A program made the position numbers and the translations under genes. A stretch of 64,000 nucleotides of DNA from NCBI RefSeq assembly GCF_003340495.1, contig NZ_QASA01000002.1, positions 39,147 through 103,146 of the forward strand, in the 5' to 3' direction. The DNA is from Adhaeribacter pallidiroseus. GTDB lineage: Bacteria > Bacteroidota > Bacteroidia > Cytophagales > Hymenobacteraceae. Of this stretch, positions 36,373 to 45,271 are shown piece by piece (position 1 is the first letter of the stretch; each line of letters opens with the position of its first letter). The notes beneath the pieces were generated by a model, which saw only the letters and a list, made by a program, of their open reading frames with translations, did not search any database and was not told where the DNA came from.

Positions 36373-37233
36373 ATGCAATCTTCAACCATTTCTTTCTTGA
36401 AGAAAAAGAAAAAACAAATTTTGGAAGCCTGGATGAACAATCAGCTGGCGGACGCTACCCTTCGGGAAGATTTAATTTCGAATGACGATCTCCAAACCCA
36501 ATCCGAGGACTTACTAAATGCCCTTTTAAAGGCATTAAATATGGGTACCACAGATTTAGAAGCAGAATCTTTACAACCAGTTATTGATATATTAAGTGAC
36601 TTGTCCATTACTCGGGCGCGCCAAGGCTTTACGCCTCGGGAAACTAGCCTCTTTGTATTTAGTCTCAAAAAAACCTTTAACCAGATTTTACAACAAGAGC
36701 TAAAGGATAATTTTCAACTACTTTATCAGGAGACTATTGAGATAAGCAATATGCTTGATAGTTTGAGTATTGTCACCACGGAAACTTTTATCAAAGGAAG
36801 AGAAGAGGTTATTTTAAGGCAAACCGATGAGATCAGTGAAATTTCTACCCCGGTGATTCGGGTGTGGGAAGGCATTCTAGCTCTACCCATTATTGGTACC
36901 CTGGATAGCGCCCGCACCCAGGTTGTAATGGAAAACTTGCTGGAGAAAATTGTGGAGACCGGTAGCCGGATTGCTATTCTGGATATTTCAGGCGTACCCG
37001 CGGTTGACTCCTTGGTTGCGCAACATTTAATCAAAACGGTAAGTGCCACCCGCCTGATGGGGGCAGAGTGCATTATCAGCGGTATCCGCGCCGAGATTGC
37101 CCAAACCATAGTGCACTTAGGTATTGATCTTTCTAATATCCATACCAAAGCCTCCTTAGCCAGTGCACTTAAATTAGCTTATAGCATGCTGAATATAGAA
37201 GTACGTCGGGGCGAAAAGAAATTTCAAGGTTAG
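36373..37233 (+). CDS. RsbR-type stressosome scaffold (RsbRD-like N-terminus + STAS)
   Basis: 286 residues. N-terminal helical globin-like domain (~1-150, EAWMNNQLADATLREDLI and ITRARQGFTPRETSLFVFSL) followed by a STAS domain (~160-270: IRVWEGILALPIIGTLDSAR, AILDISGVPAVDSLVAQHL). It resembles RsbR co-antagonists, which build the stressosome together with RsbS. The phosphorylatable Thr positions appear as Ser in DISGVPAVDS. It is the first gene of a five-gene operon (next start 9 bases downstream). Confidence 0.85.
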   Translation: MQSSTISFLKKKKKQILEAWMNNQLADATLREDLISNDDLQTQSEDLLNALLKALNMGTTDLEAESLQPVIDILSDLSITRARQGFTPRETSLFVFSLKKTFNQILQQELKDNFQLLYQETIEISNMLDSLSIVTTETFIKGREEVILRQTDEISEISTPVIRVWEGILALPIIGTLDSARTQVVMENLLEKIVETGSRIAILDISGVPAVDSLVAQHLIKTVSATRLMGAECIISGIRAEIAQTIVHLGIDLSNIHTKASLASALKLAYSMLNIEVRRGEKKFQG

Positions 37234-37241
37234 ATATTGTC

Positions 37242-37640
37242 ATGGATAGAATACCCATTCTGAAAATGGGCGAGTTTTTACTCGTAACCATCCAGGTCGA
37301 TTTATACGATCGCCTGGCTTTAACCTTGGAAAGTGATTTAATGAATATGGTCAGTCGCACGGAAGCCCGGGGCGTACTGATTGATATTTCGGCGGTAAGT
37401 ATCGTTGATTCTTTTATGGGGCGCATACTGGGCAATATTGCTTCTATGTCTAAAATAATGGATGCCGAAACAGTAGTAGTAGGCATGCAACCGGCAGTAG
37501 CTATAACCTTAGTAGAATTAGGTTTAACCTTGTCCGGGGTACATACGGCTTTAGACGTAGAGATGGGGATGGAACTTCTTCGTAAAAAAATTGGCCCTAC
37601 ACCAACCGACGAGGAAGATCTCTATGATGACATTATCTAA
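37242..37640 (+). CDS. RsbS-type antagonist (STAS)
   Basis: 132 residues, single STAS domain: IPILKMGEFLLVTIQVDLYD, VLIDISAVSIVDSFMGRIL (phospho-Ser region), VVVGMQPAVAITLVELGLTL. RsbS is the core scaffold that holds RsbT. It overlaps the next start by 17 bases, which implies translational coupling. Family assignment is firm by domain and order (R-S-T). Confidence 0.88.
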   Translation: MDRIPILKMGEFLLVTIQVDLYDRLALTLESDLMNMVSRTEARGVLIDISAVSIVDSFMGRILGNIASMSKIMDAETVVVGMQPAVAITLVELGLTLSGVHTALDVEMGMELLRKKIGPTPTDEEDLYDDII

Positions 37641-38037
37641 GGAAAACTTCGAGATAAAGCGGGAGCCCGATGTCATTTTGTACCGGAACCGAGCGAAAGA
37701 ATTAGCGGCCAAAATTGGCATGAGTCTAGTGGGGCAAACGAAGCTTATTACCGCCGCTAGTGAACTGGTGCGCAACATGCTCCGCTATGCCGAGGGGGGA
37801 ACGGGTACCATAGAAGTAGTTGTTAGAAATAACATTAAAGGTATCCGGCTAACCTTTGCGGATAAAGGACCTGGCATCAAAGACTTAAAATTAGCCATGC
37901 AGGATGGATTCTCAACGGGGCGCAGTTTAGGCTTAGGCTTGCCCGGAGCAAAGCGCTTATCCAACGAATTTGATATTAAAAGCGAACCCGGAAAAGGAAC
38001 CACGGTAACGATCATACGCTGGAAGAATGGATTATAA
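37624..38037 (+). CDS. RsbT-type switch kinase/anti-sigma ATPase
   Basis: 137 residues from the ATG at 37624 (a longer frame lacks homology). GHKL ATPase: N-box ASELVRNMLRYAEGG, G1 FADKGPGIKDL, G2 SLGLGLPGAKRLSNEFDI. RsbT phosphorylates RsbS/RsbR and, once free, activates a phosphatase. It overlaps the following gene by 11 bases. Confidence 0.88.
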   Translation: MMTLSKENFEIKREPDVILYRNRAKELAAKIGMSLVGQTKLITAASELVRNMLRYAEGGTGTIEVVVRNNIKGIRLTFADKGPGIKDLKLAMQDGFSTGRSLGLGLPGAKRLSNEFDIKSEPGKGTTVTIIRWKNGL

Positions 38038-39052
38038 CTTGCACGTGCGGTTTGAATTGGTAGATCGAAGTTTTGTAAATATCGTAAAAAGGGATATTAC
38101 TAAACTGGCTAGCAGTTTTGGGCTTTCGGAAGTAGAAATCGGCAAAGTTAATATTGTCATTGCCGAAATGGCCAGTAACTTGATTAAGCATACGCCAAAG
38201 GGGGGGGAGATTCTGGCCAAACCGATAACCAATGAAAATCAAATTATAGGCATTGAAATACTTTGCTTGGACTTAGGGCCTGGGATGTCGGATCCCAAGC
38301 GAATGCTGGAGGATGGCACTTCTACTTATGGTTCCCGGGGAGAAGGCTTAGGCGCGATTAAACGCGTAGCCGACGAATTTGATCTTTACTCTCGCCGGGA
38401 GTCGGGGACGGTGCTTTTGGCCCGTTTGTATAAGAAAGGTCAGAAACCCAAAGCGAGTCAACGCAGTAAATTTGACTTCCACGCGGTCATGGTAGCCAAA
38501 CCGGGTGAATCCGAATGCGGTGATGGCTGGACCATGGTGCAACAAAACGGGGTTTGTCAAATTCTAGCGGTTGATGGTTTAGGTCATGGGGAGAATGCGC
38601 ACATCGCTGCTAGTGCCGCCGTAGCTTCTTTTCAAAAGCAAACGCCCTCTCCTCCCGGTATGCTGCTTCGGAAAATACACAGCGATATGCTCAAAACCCG
38701 GGGCGCAGTGATGAACGTTGCCAGTATTGACCTGAAAAGTAATACGCTCACTTATTGCGGAGTAGGTAATATCGCGGGCCGAGTCTTGGCGTCGGATGGA
38801 GCAAAAAGTGTGATGTCTTACAATGGCATCGTGGGGCATAATCTGCCTAATACCATTAATGATCATCAAATAGTCTGGAACAATACGCAGATTTTGATCT
38901 TGCATTCCGATGGTTTAAAAAGCCGGTGGGATTTGACCAAATACCCGGACTTGCTGCAACACGATACCAGCATCATTGCGGCGGTAATTTATAAAGAATT
39001 TACCCGAAAAACGGATGACACCTTAGTGCTGGTGGGCCGAACCCGTCCCTAA
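38027..39052 (+). CDS. Anti-sigma-type ATPase fused to SpoIIE/PP2C phosphatase
   Basis: 341 residues. N-terminal GHKL ATPase (IAEMASNLIKHTPKGGEILA; DLGPGMSDP; GLGAIKRVADEFDL) joined to a PP2C-like phosphatase (AVDGLGHGENAHIAASAAV; SDGLKSR; TDDTLVLVG metal-binding Asp residues). This RsbX/RsbU-like fusion could both sense RsbT-type signals and reverse phosphorylation. Fusion of both activities in one chain is a feature seen in other Bacteroidota stressosome loci, by recollection. It overlaps the next gene by one base (TAATG). Confidence 0.85.
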   Translation: MDYNLHVRFELVDRSFVNIVKRDITKLASSFGLSEVEIGKVNIVIAEMASNLIKHTPKGGEILAKPITNENQIIGIEILCLDLGPGMSDPKRMLEDGTSTYGSRGEGLGAIKRVADEFDLYSRRESGTVLLARLYKKGQKPKASQRSKFDFHAVMVAKPGESECGDGWTMVQQNGVCQILAVDGLGHGENAHIAASAAVASFQKQTPSPPGMLLRKIHSDMLKTRGAVMNVASIDLKSNTLTYCGVGNIAGRVLASDGAKSVMSYNGIVGHNLPNTINDHQIVWNNTQILILHSDGLKSRWDLTKYPDLLQHDTSIIAAVIYKEFTRKTDDTLVLVGRTRP

Positions 39053-40401
39053 TGAAAATGAAAAAGGAAGTTATTAAAATAAAGATAGAAAACGAGCTAG
39101 ACGTGGTTTTAGCCTACAAACGATCCATGCAATTAGCGGGATTTTGTGGCTTACCGATGGCTGGGCAGACGAAATTTGCTACTGCTGTATCGGAAATTTG
39201 CCGCAATGTATTAGAACACGTGGGTCACGGTCAGATTGGGTTTAACCTTATAGAAAATAAAGGACGATTATTTTTAGAGGCGTTGATCAGTGATCGGGGC
39301 CGGGGCATTGCCAACGTCGAAGAATTGTTAGCGAACCATTACCGGCCATACTCTAGTAAAGGCTGGGGTATCTATAATTCTAAGAAACTGGTAGAACAAT
39401 TGTTTATTGAAAGTGATAGTGAAAAAGGAACCCAGGTGAAGCTGCATAAAGCCATCCCTCATAACCATCCGCCCATCAATAATGCTATCATACAAGGCTG
39501 GATTCAACATTTTGCCAGCGAAGCAAGCGTTTCTCCCTACGTAGAGATAAAAAATCAAAACATGCAGCTGCTAGAACTACTCGACCAGCTACGATTAAAG
39601 AATATGGAAGTGGAGCATCAGTTAACCGAAATTCAAAATTTAAATACGCAGTTACAAGCTTCTAATCACGAGATAACCCAACTATTACAGGAACGAAATT
39701 TAGCTAACGAGCAACTTACGGCTATTAATCAAGAGCTTGATAAATTTGCTTACATCATCTCGCATGATTTAAAATCTCCCTTATTTAATATTTTATCCTT
39801 AACGAGTATTATAAGCGAGGATTTAGAGGAAAATAACTTTACAAATGTAAAGAAGTCCATCGGGATGGTACTGGGCCAAGCCAAAACCATGGATAAATTT
39901 ATTACGGATGTATTAGCTTATTCCAGCATGGGACGGCATACCATTAATAAAAATAGAGTAGATTTAGGAGAGTTGTTACCGCAAATTATTAGCTTTTTAA
40001 ACGGGCCAGCTCACATTAAAATCGAAGTAACTGAAAACTTACCCGTTCTGTTTACCGAAGAAATTTACCTGCAACAGATTTTTACCAACTTACTTAGTAA
40101 TGCCATTAAGTACAATGACAAACCGGACGGGTTGATTCAAGTAAGCTGCCAGCGGGTAGATTCCTTTCTGCAAATATCTGTTGCTGATAATGGGCAAGGC
40201 ATTCCTTTGGAGGATCAAAATAGGATCTTTGAAGCTTACCAAACAGGTAGCCGGCACCGCAATTCCAGCACCGGATTAGGGTTGTCTATTGTTAATAGAA
40301 TTATGCAGTTAAAGGGCACCGCTATTTGGGTCGAATCAACGGGTAGGAATGGCACCGTTTTTCATTTTACTTGGCCGATTGCAGAACTGGTTTTATCCTG
40401 A
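39052..40401 (+). CDS. Histidine kinase with RsbT-like N-terminal ATPase
   Basis: 449 residues. An N-terminal RsbT-like GHKL domain (~1-140: ATAVSEICRNVLEHVG, ISDRGRGIANVEELL) is followed by a coiled coil (~170-230), HisKA with the phospho-acceptor in YIISHDLKSPLFNI (His near residue 240), and a HATPase (NLLSNAIKYND; ADNGQGIPLED; STGLGLSIVNRI). It contains two ATPase domains in one protein, linking the stressosome output to two-component signalling. No membrane segment. Confidence 0.88.
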   Translation: MKMKKEVIKIKIENELDVVLAYKRSMQLAGFCGLPMAGQTKFATAVSEICRNVLEHVGHGQIGFNLIENKGRLFLEALISDRGRGIANVEELLANHYRPYSSKGWGIYNSKKLVEQLFIESDSEKGTQVKLHKAIPHNHPPINNAIIQGWIQHFASEASVSPYVEIKNQNMQLLELLDQLRLKNMEVEHQLTEIQNLNTQLQASNHEITQLLQERNLANEQLTAINQELDKFAYIISHDLKSPLFNILSLTSIISEDLEENNFTNVKKSIGMVLGQAKTMDKFITDVLAYSSMGRHTINKNRVDLGELLPQIISFLNGPAHIKIEVTENLPVLFTEEIYLQQIFTNLLSNAIKYNDKPDGLIQVSCQRVDSFLQISVADNGQGIPLEDQNRIFEAYQTGSRHRNSSTGLGLSIVNRIMQLKGTAIWVESTGRNGTVFHFTWPIAELVLS

Positions 40402-40590
40402 ATTAAAGATATATTTTACTTATGTCTCATCCGAAAATCAATTGACGGTGCAAGCCCCGTTGAATAAGAAAGACAACAAGGCAGATGGAAAGACGAAATA
40501 TGGCGCTTAAACGTAAGTCAGCATGAACTTGAAAAGCTTTTCTCTAGGACCTCTATTTTAGCTACTTAAAATTGAGTTGTATAGAAATGC
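40402..40590. other. Non-coding spacer after the Rsb operon
   Basis: About 190 bases between the operon stop and the structured repeat. Nothing recognised. Confidence 0.4.
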
Positions 40591-40738
40591 GTTGACCAAA
40601 CTCGTCTCACGAAACGACGGAAAAAAGATATTGAAAAGACCTGGTTACACTAGGTCTTTTTTGCTGTATATCCAATCTCAAAGGATCATCTCACAAATCA
40701 AAACCATTTTTGCATTTATTAGACGGTATTCGTGAGAT
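40591..40738 (+). repeat. Structured intergenic repeat, copy 3
   Basis: GTTGACCAAACTCGTCTCAC followed by GAAACGACGG (core), then a terminator-like hairpin AAAAGACCT / AGGTCTTTTTT (40634-40662), ATCC-AATCTCAAA, and the terminal stem ATCTCACAAAT (40688-40698) with ATTCGTGAGAT (40728-40738). Relative to copy 1 the stem has T-to-C and A-to-G changes on opposite arms, keeping the pairing. Confidence 0.75.
40634..40662 (+). terminator. Terminator-like hairpin inside repeat copy 3
   Basis: Stem AAAAGACCT / AGGTCTTTTTT with a 9-nt loop and trailing T-run. It may terminate the Rsb operon or a short RNA from the repeat. Confidence 0.6.
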
Positions 40739-40824
40739 AAAAACAATTGCTATACTTGGGTAAGTATCCAAAACATTAATTATAATTTTTAACCGATATA
40801 ACCCAAAAGAGAAGAATAGACGAT

Positions 40825-40870
40825 TTTGGCACTGTGTAAAAAAACGAGGGTTTTTCTACACAGTGCCAAA
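40825..40870. repeat. Long perfect hairpin upstream of the second serine recombinase
   Basis: 14-bp perfect arms (TTTGGCACTGTGTA / TACACAGTGCCAAA) extended by a 6-bp AAAAAC/GTTTTT pairing with one mismatch; loop GAGG. It is 90 bases upstream of the recombinase gene, so it could be a crossover (res-like) site or two abutted insertion-sequence ends (GGCACTGT is an IS6-like terminus). Confidence 0.6.
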
Positions 40871-40959
40871 TAACTGAAGCGTTTACTAAAATTTTGTTTA
40901 TATTGCTATGTATTATTTCTAAATGTATTTTACTTTCTTCCATTGAGTTTCTTACATAG

Positions 40960-41568
40960 ATGACCAAGATTGGCTATGCCCGGGTTTCCACCCTTGACCA
41001 AAACTTAGACTTACAACTTGACGCATTAAAGAGCGAAGGCTGCAAACAAATATTCACCGATAAAATCTCGGGTGTGAAAGCCAGCAAGCCACAATTTGAA
41101 AAGCTGCTCGACTATGCCCGACCGGGGGATACGATAGTAGTTTGGAAGCTGGATCGTTTGGGACGAAATACTGTGCAACTAATACAATTAGTTGAAGAGC
41201 TGAAGAAAAGAGAAGTAAATCTAAAATCCTTGAGCGAAGCCATTGATACAACCACTGCTATGGGTAATTTGTTCTTTCAATTTATGTGCATTCTAGCAGA
41301 ACATGAACGCAACATCATTAGGGAAAGAACCCAAGCTGGTTTAAACTCCGCTCGGGCACGAGGAAGAACAGGAGGGAGGCCTTCAGGTTTAAACGAACGT
41401 TATAAAAGAATAGCACCAGAAGTGAAAGAAGTGTACGAGAAGAATAATAGGAGTACCGAGGAAATTCGTAGCATGTTCCATATTAAAAGCCAACCTACAC
41501 TTTATAAAATATTAGAATTTGCAGGTGTGGATGTAAAGGGATTTGTAAAAAAGAGAAAAAGTCAATAA
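40960..41568 (+). CDS. Serine recombinase (resolvase/invertase, Pin-like)
   Basis: 202 residues. The catalytic core KIGYARVSTLDQNLDLQLDA, VWKLDRLGRNTVQLIQLVEE, FFQFMCILAEHERNIIRERT and a C-terminal HTH (IRSMFHIKSQPTLYKILEF) are all present. It differs from the 6204 recombinase, so it is not a recent duplicate. Its target may be the adjacent 40825 hairpin. It flanks the left side of the Argonaute defence block. Confidence 0.92.
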   Translation: MTKIGYARVSTLDQNLDLQLDALKSEGCKQIFTDKISGVKASKPQFEKLLDYARPGDTIVVWKLDRLGRNTVQLIQLVEELKKREVNLKSLSEAIDTTTAMGNLFFQFMCILAEHERNIIRERTQAGLNSARARGRTGGRPSGLNERYKRIAPEVKEVYEKNNRSTEEIRSMFHIKSQPTLYKILEFAGVDVKGFVKKRKSQ

Positions 41569-41893
41569 TTCATATCTATTCAGTTTTGTAATTGAATCCA
41601 AAAGTGAAAAAGAGATATTTGAAAAAGCATAGTTGAATATTTTTAAAAGATTTCAGTTCCAAGTTTTAATAATTAGTTTACAGAAGGGGGAGAAGGCCTG
41701 AAGAATCAAAAGGAAATATATTTAAATAGGATTTAAACAGTATCTTTAATAGAATTGGAAAAACCTGAAATCAATTGAAATAATCTTGAAAGCGTTGTGC
41801 GGTTAAATAAAGTTCATCATTGTTGACCAGTACTACATGACTAACACGATTATGCAAATATAGAAGGTTGAATTTAAACGATTAATAAAAGAC
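41569..41893. other. AT-rich promoter region of the Argonaute operon
   Basis: About 325 bases without a gene. AT-rich and likely contains the promoter for the defence genes; no clear operator. Confidence 0.4.
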
Positions 41894-43944
41894 ATGAGTA
41901 GCTTAATCATAAATAGGTTAAAATATAAGATTTCAATAGAACAGTTTATTTTGGCACTAAGTGTTAAGCAACCATTATTGTTCTCTAAAAATGCAGATTT
42001 TCTGTTCAGTAAAATTGCCAATAATGACTTTGAGAACATTATCTTTCATTTAAAGCAACAACTACCAGAAGTTCATGATAATGCAAAGTCTAAAGTATAT
42101 TTTGATTTCAATAACTCACATACTCCTGATACTTACTTTAAAAAATTAGACATAAAGTATTTAGAATTACCATTTTTAAGGAGAGCTTACATTAAAAAAA
42201 ATTAATAGAGATTTTTTCGTTAAAAAATTTCTTAATAGAGCCTTTTCCTACAGGTGTAGATCTTGCAATTTTTCAAAAAACAAATAATTATAACTCAGAA
42301 TGGGCTATTTATACTAGATTTGATGTTGTAATATTTCCATATGAAAATGAAATATCATTAAGTATCGGAAGTACTGATACTCTAATAAGTAATATTAAAC
42401 ATGACTTTAATAGTGAAGTTGATCATTTAAAAATAGTAGATTCAGAAGATGGATTCATAAAAAGAGCAAAATTCAACATTGGAAATCAAAATGGATTAAT
42501 TATAGCAAATGCAGACAAAAGAAAACAATTAAATATTAGAAATAAACCTCAAAAATATTTTTATCAAAATCATTTTAAAACTATTAATGACATCTATTCT
42601 ATACTATTAAATGAATCTGATAATGAGAATGGATTACGATTTGAGAGTGGAGGATTCAAAACAGTGCATCCAGCTGATGTTGATCAAGTGGATTTTGATA
42701 AAAACCAAATACTATTTGGTAAGGGCTTGACTGACGTTAATGCGGCAAGTGGAATGCGAGATGGTGGGCCTTACGAGGTGCCAAATGGAATAGCAGACAA
42801 TTTAAAAATTTTATTTATTTATCAAAATAGAGAACAAGCTAACAATCTTTTTTCATATATAAAGCAAGGTTATAAACATTATCCAGGATTATTGAGCTAT
42901 GCTGGTATTTCTGTGAACATTGCTAATGAAAGATTGCAATATTCAAACAAAGAATCTTTATTAAATGAATTCAATAATTTTATAAATGGCGTACTGACAA
43001 ATGAATCATATGCGGATTACTTTGCATTGGTAATTTTACCTTTCTCAAAAGAATCTGCAGATTTATCAGATAACAAATTATATTATTTAATAAAAGAAAA
43101 ACTTTTAAAAAAAAGTATTGCTTCGCAATCAATAGATAGTACAAAAATAAACGGAGCAAATTTTCATTATCATCTTCCTAATATTTCTGTTGCCATTTTA
43201 GCTAAAGTTGGTGGCATACCTTGGAAACTTAAAAGAAAACCATATAATGAATTAGTTGTTGGTTTTAATGAAGAATATTTTGAAGAAAATCTTGTTCTAG
43301 GAACTGCTGTCTATTTTGATAATAGTGGAAAGCTTAGGCATGTTAAATCCTTTAATGGCAATAATAGAAATGACTTAATAATTGCTTTAAAGAACTCGAT
43401 TCAAAATTTTTTAGAAGCTAACCAAAATAATCCTCCGGATCGACTAGTCATACATTACTATAAACCACCTCGCAAAGAAGATGTAGATAGGATTGATAAG
43501 TTGATTAGAGATGAATTCAGGTTTAATCTTCCTTTTGCATTGATAGAAGTAAATGATACAAAAGTAAGTACAGATATATGTTTTGATGTAAAGTTTAATT
43601 ACGGGATGCCCATTAGTGGAACTTTTGTTAGATTAAGAAAAACTAGTAACGAGTATCTGTTATTCAATAATCAAAGATACTGGAAAAATCCACTTAAACC
43701 AATTAGTGCAGAGGAGTATCCTATCAAAGTTAAATTGTATAATACTGAAACTGGGGGTTTTAGCCATAAAGAGCTACTGAGTCAAGTTTATGAGTTTTCT
43801 AGATTGTATTGGAAAGGACTTAAACAAAAAAGTCAACCTGTGACAACTCAGTATTCAAAGATGATTGCTGAGTTTGCAGTACATTTTGAAAATGGTAGGA
43901 TTCCTGAAAACCGAATTTCACAAAAAACAGCTTGGTTTATTTAA
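41894..43944 (+). CDS. Long prokaryotic Argonaute, catalytically inactive (one-base frame break)
   Basis: Two frames form one Argonaute of about 683 residues: 41894-42205 (N-domain) and a second frame from the break to 43944. Adding one A to the A8 run at 42195 restores continuity (reads IKKKLIEIF..). MID shows YLIKEKLLKKSIASQSI, the 5'-phosphate pocket pattern, then NISVAILAKVGGIPW. PIWI has VGFNEEYF where active proteins have VGID, and LVIHYYKPPRKED where active ones have HRDG, so the DEDX residues are missing. This matches long-B pAgos, which use a separate effector. The SIR2 gene follows. Confidence 0.85.
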
Positions 43945-43945
43945 T

Positions 43946-45226
43946 ATGGATATTAAACAAGCTATAGATAAAAGCCTATTTATATTTGGAGCTGGTGCTT
44001 CCTATGATGCTGGTTGCAAAATGTCAGGAGATATGCTGAAAGCGTTGACTGAAATTATCTGCTTGAATCAGGAGGATCCTTTTACAGAAATCGAAAGAGA
44101 AACCATAAAGTTTTTACTTACTTGTTTAAATTATCATTCAGAATGGAAAACTTGGGAAGTAAATAGAGAATATTCATTGCAGCCTAATATTGAAGAATTA
44201 GCACTTTTAATCAGAAGAATAAAGAACCGAGATAATTTTTTACCTTATCCTGTAACTGGTAATTGGGCTGATAAACTTCTTAGATTAGAAGCTCAATTCA
44301 AAGAGCAAAATAAGTTTGGCCTTTATCATAAAATTGAAGATACAATTAAAAATAAGCTTATTCCCCAATGGCTTGAAGTTAAACAAACAGATTTCTTAAA
44401 GCCACTTGATGATTTCTTTCAAAGAAATACAGATAAAAGAATAACCTTTGATATTTTTTCTATGAATTATGACAAGGTAATTGAACAACATTTTTCTGAA
44501 CAAAAAGCGAAGCCATATAGAGGATTCTATAGTGGCGAATGGAGAGGATTTAATGTGTCTGATAGTATTGATGAATTTAATATTATTAATTTATACAAAT
44601 TACATGGGTCATTAGATTGGACCAGGCTTATAGATGGAACTGTTTTAGAAAAATCTGATATTGATGAATATTACGAAGATATCGAAGGAGAAAATAGAAT
44701 TGAACATGATCCAGTTATAATATTTGGGCATGGCACAAAGTTTTTTTCTGTAGAACCTTTTTTCAGCCTAATTCAAAATTTTAGCAATAAATTAAAAGAA
44801 AGAAATTACTTTTTTATTATTGGCTATAGTTTTTTTGATCCATATATAAATAATTTACTTATTCAAGCTGTAAAAGATGGTGGTTATAAAAACAAAAAGA
44901 TCATCATAGTAAATCCATCTTTTGCATTTAATCCACCCTTAAAGGTAGATCATTTTATAGATCATGATCTGTATGGTTGCCATCTTAATGAAAATAACTC
45001 AGAAGCAAAGAAAATCCTAACTAATTACATAGAAGATATACAACGGAATGCTTTTTATTCAGAATTGCCTGAATTCAACATCAAACAAGTTCCATCCGAA
45101 GCTTTATATTATTTAAGAATGGGTACAAAAGAATTCTTTAATCGTTTTTTTAATAATTCAGGTGAGGCTTTTTTAAAGCTTATTGAAGATTTTGAAAGTC
45201 AAGGTGAGAAGTCTTTACCATTCTAA
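43946..45226 (+). CDS. SIR2-domain effector of the Argonaute
   Basis: 426 residues from the ATG at 43946, one base after the Argonaute stop; a longer frame would overlap. SIR2 motifs: SLFIFGAGASYDAGCKMSGD, FDIFSMNYDKVIEQHF (catalytic Asn), YKLHGSLDW (catalytic His). These NADases deplete NAD+ when the Argonaute-guide complex senses invading DNA, causing abortive infection; long-B pAgo-SIR2 pairs are a described defence type. The protein is cytoplasmic. Separate rather than fused SIR2 distinguishes it from short SPARSA-type systems. Confidence 0.85.
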   Translation: MDIKQAIDKSLFIFGAGASYDAGCKMSGDMLKALTEIICLNQEDPFTEIERETIKFLLTCLNYHSEWKTWEVNREYSLQPNIEELALLIRRIKNRDNFLPYPVTGNWADKLLRLEAQFKEQNKFGLYHKIEDTIKNKLIPQWLEVKQTDFLKPLDDFFQRNTDKRITFDIFSMNYDKVIEQHFSEQKAKPYRGFYSGEWRGFNVSDSIDEFNIINLYKLHGSLDWTRLIDGTVLEKSDIDEYYEDIEGENRIEHDPVIIFGHGTKFFSVEPFFSLIQNFSNKLKERNYFFIIGYSFFDPYINNLLIQAVKDGGYKNKKIIIVNPSFAFNPPLKVDHFIDHDLYGCHLNENNSEAKKILTNYIEDIQRNAFYSELPEFNIKQVPSEALYYLRMGTKEFFNRFFNNSGEAFLKLIEDFESQGEKSLPF

Positions 45227-45271
45227 GATATTTATTACTAATTATGTAAAAGCTCTAGAAGAGTTAAAAGA

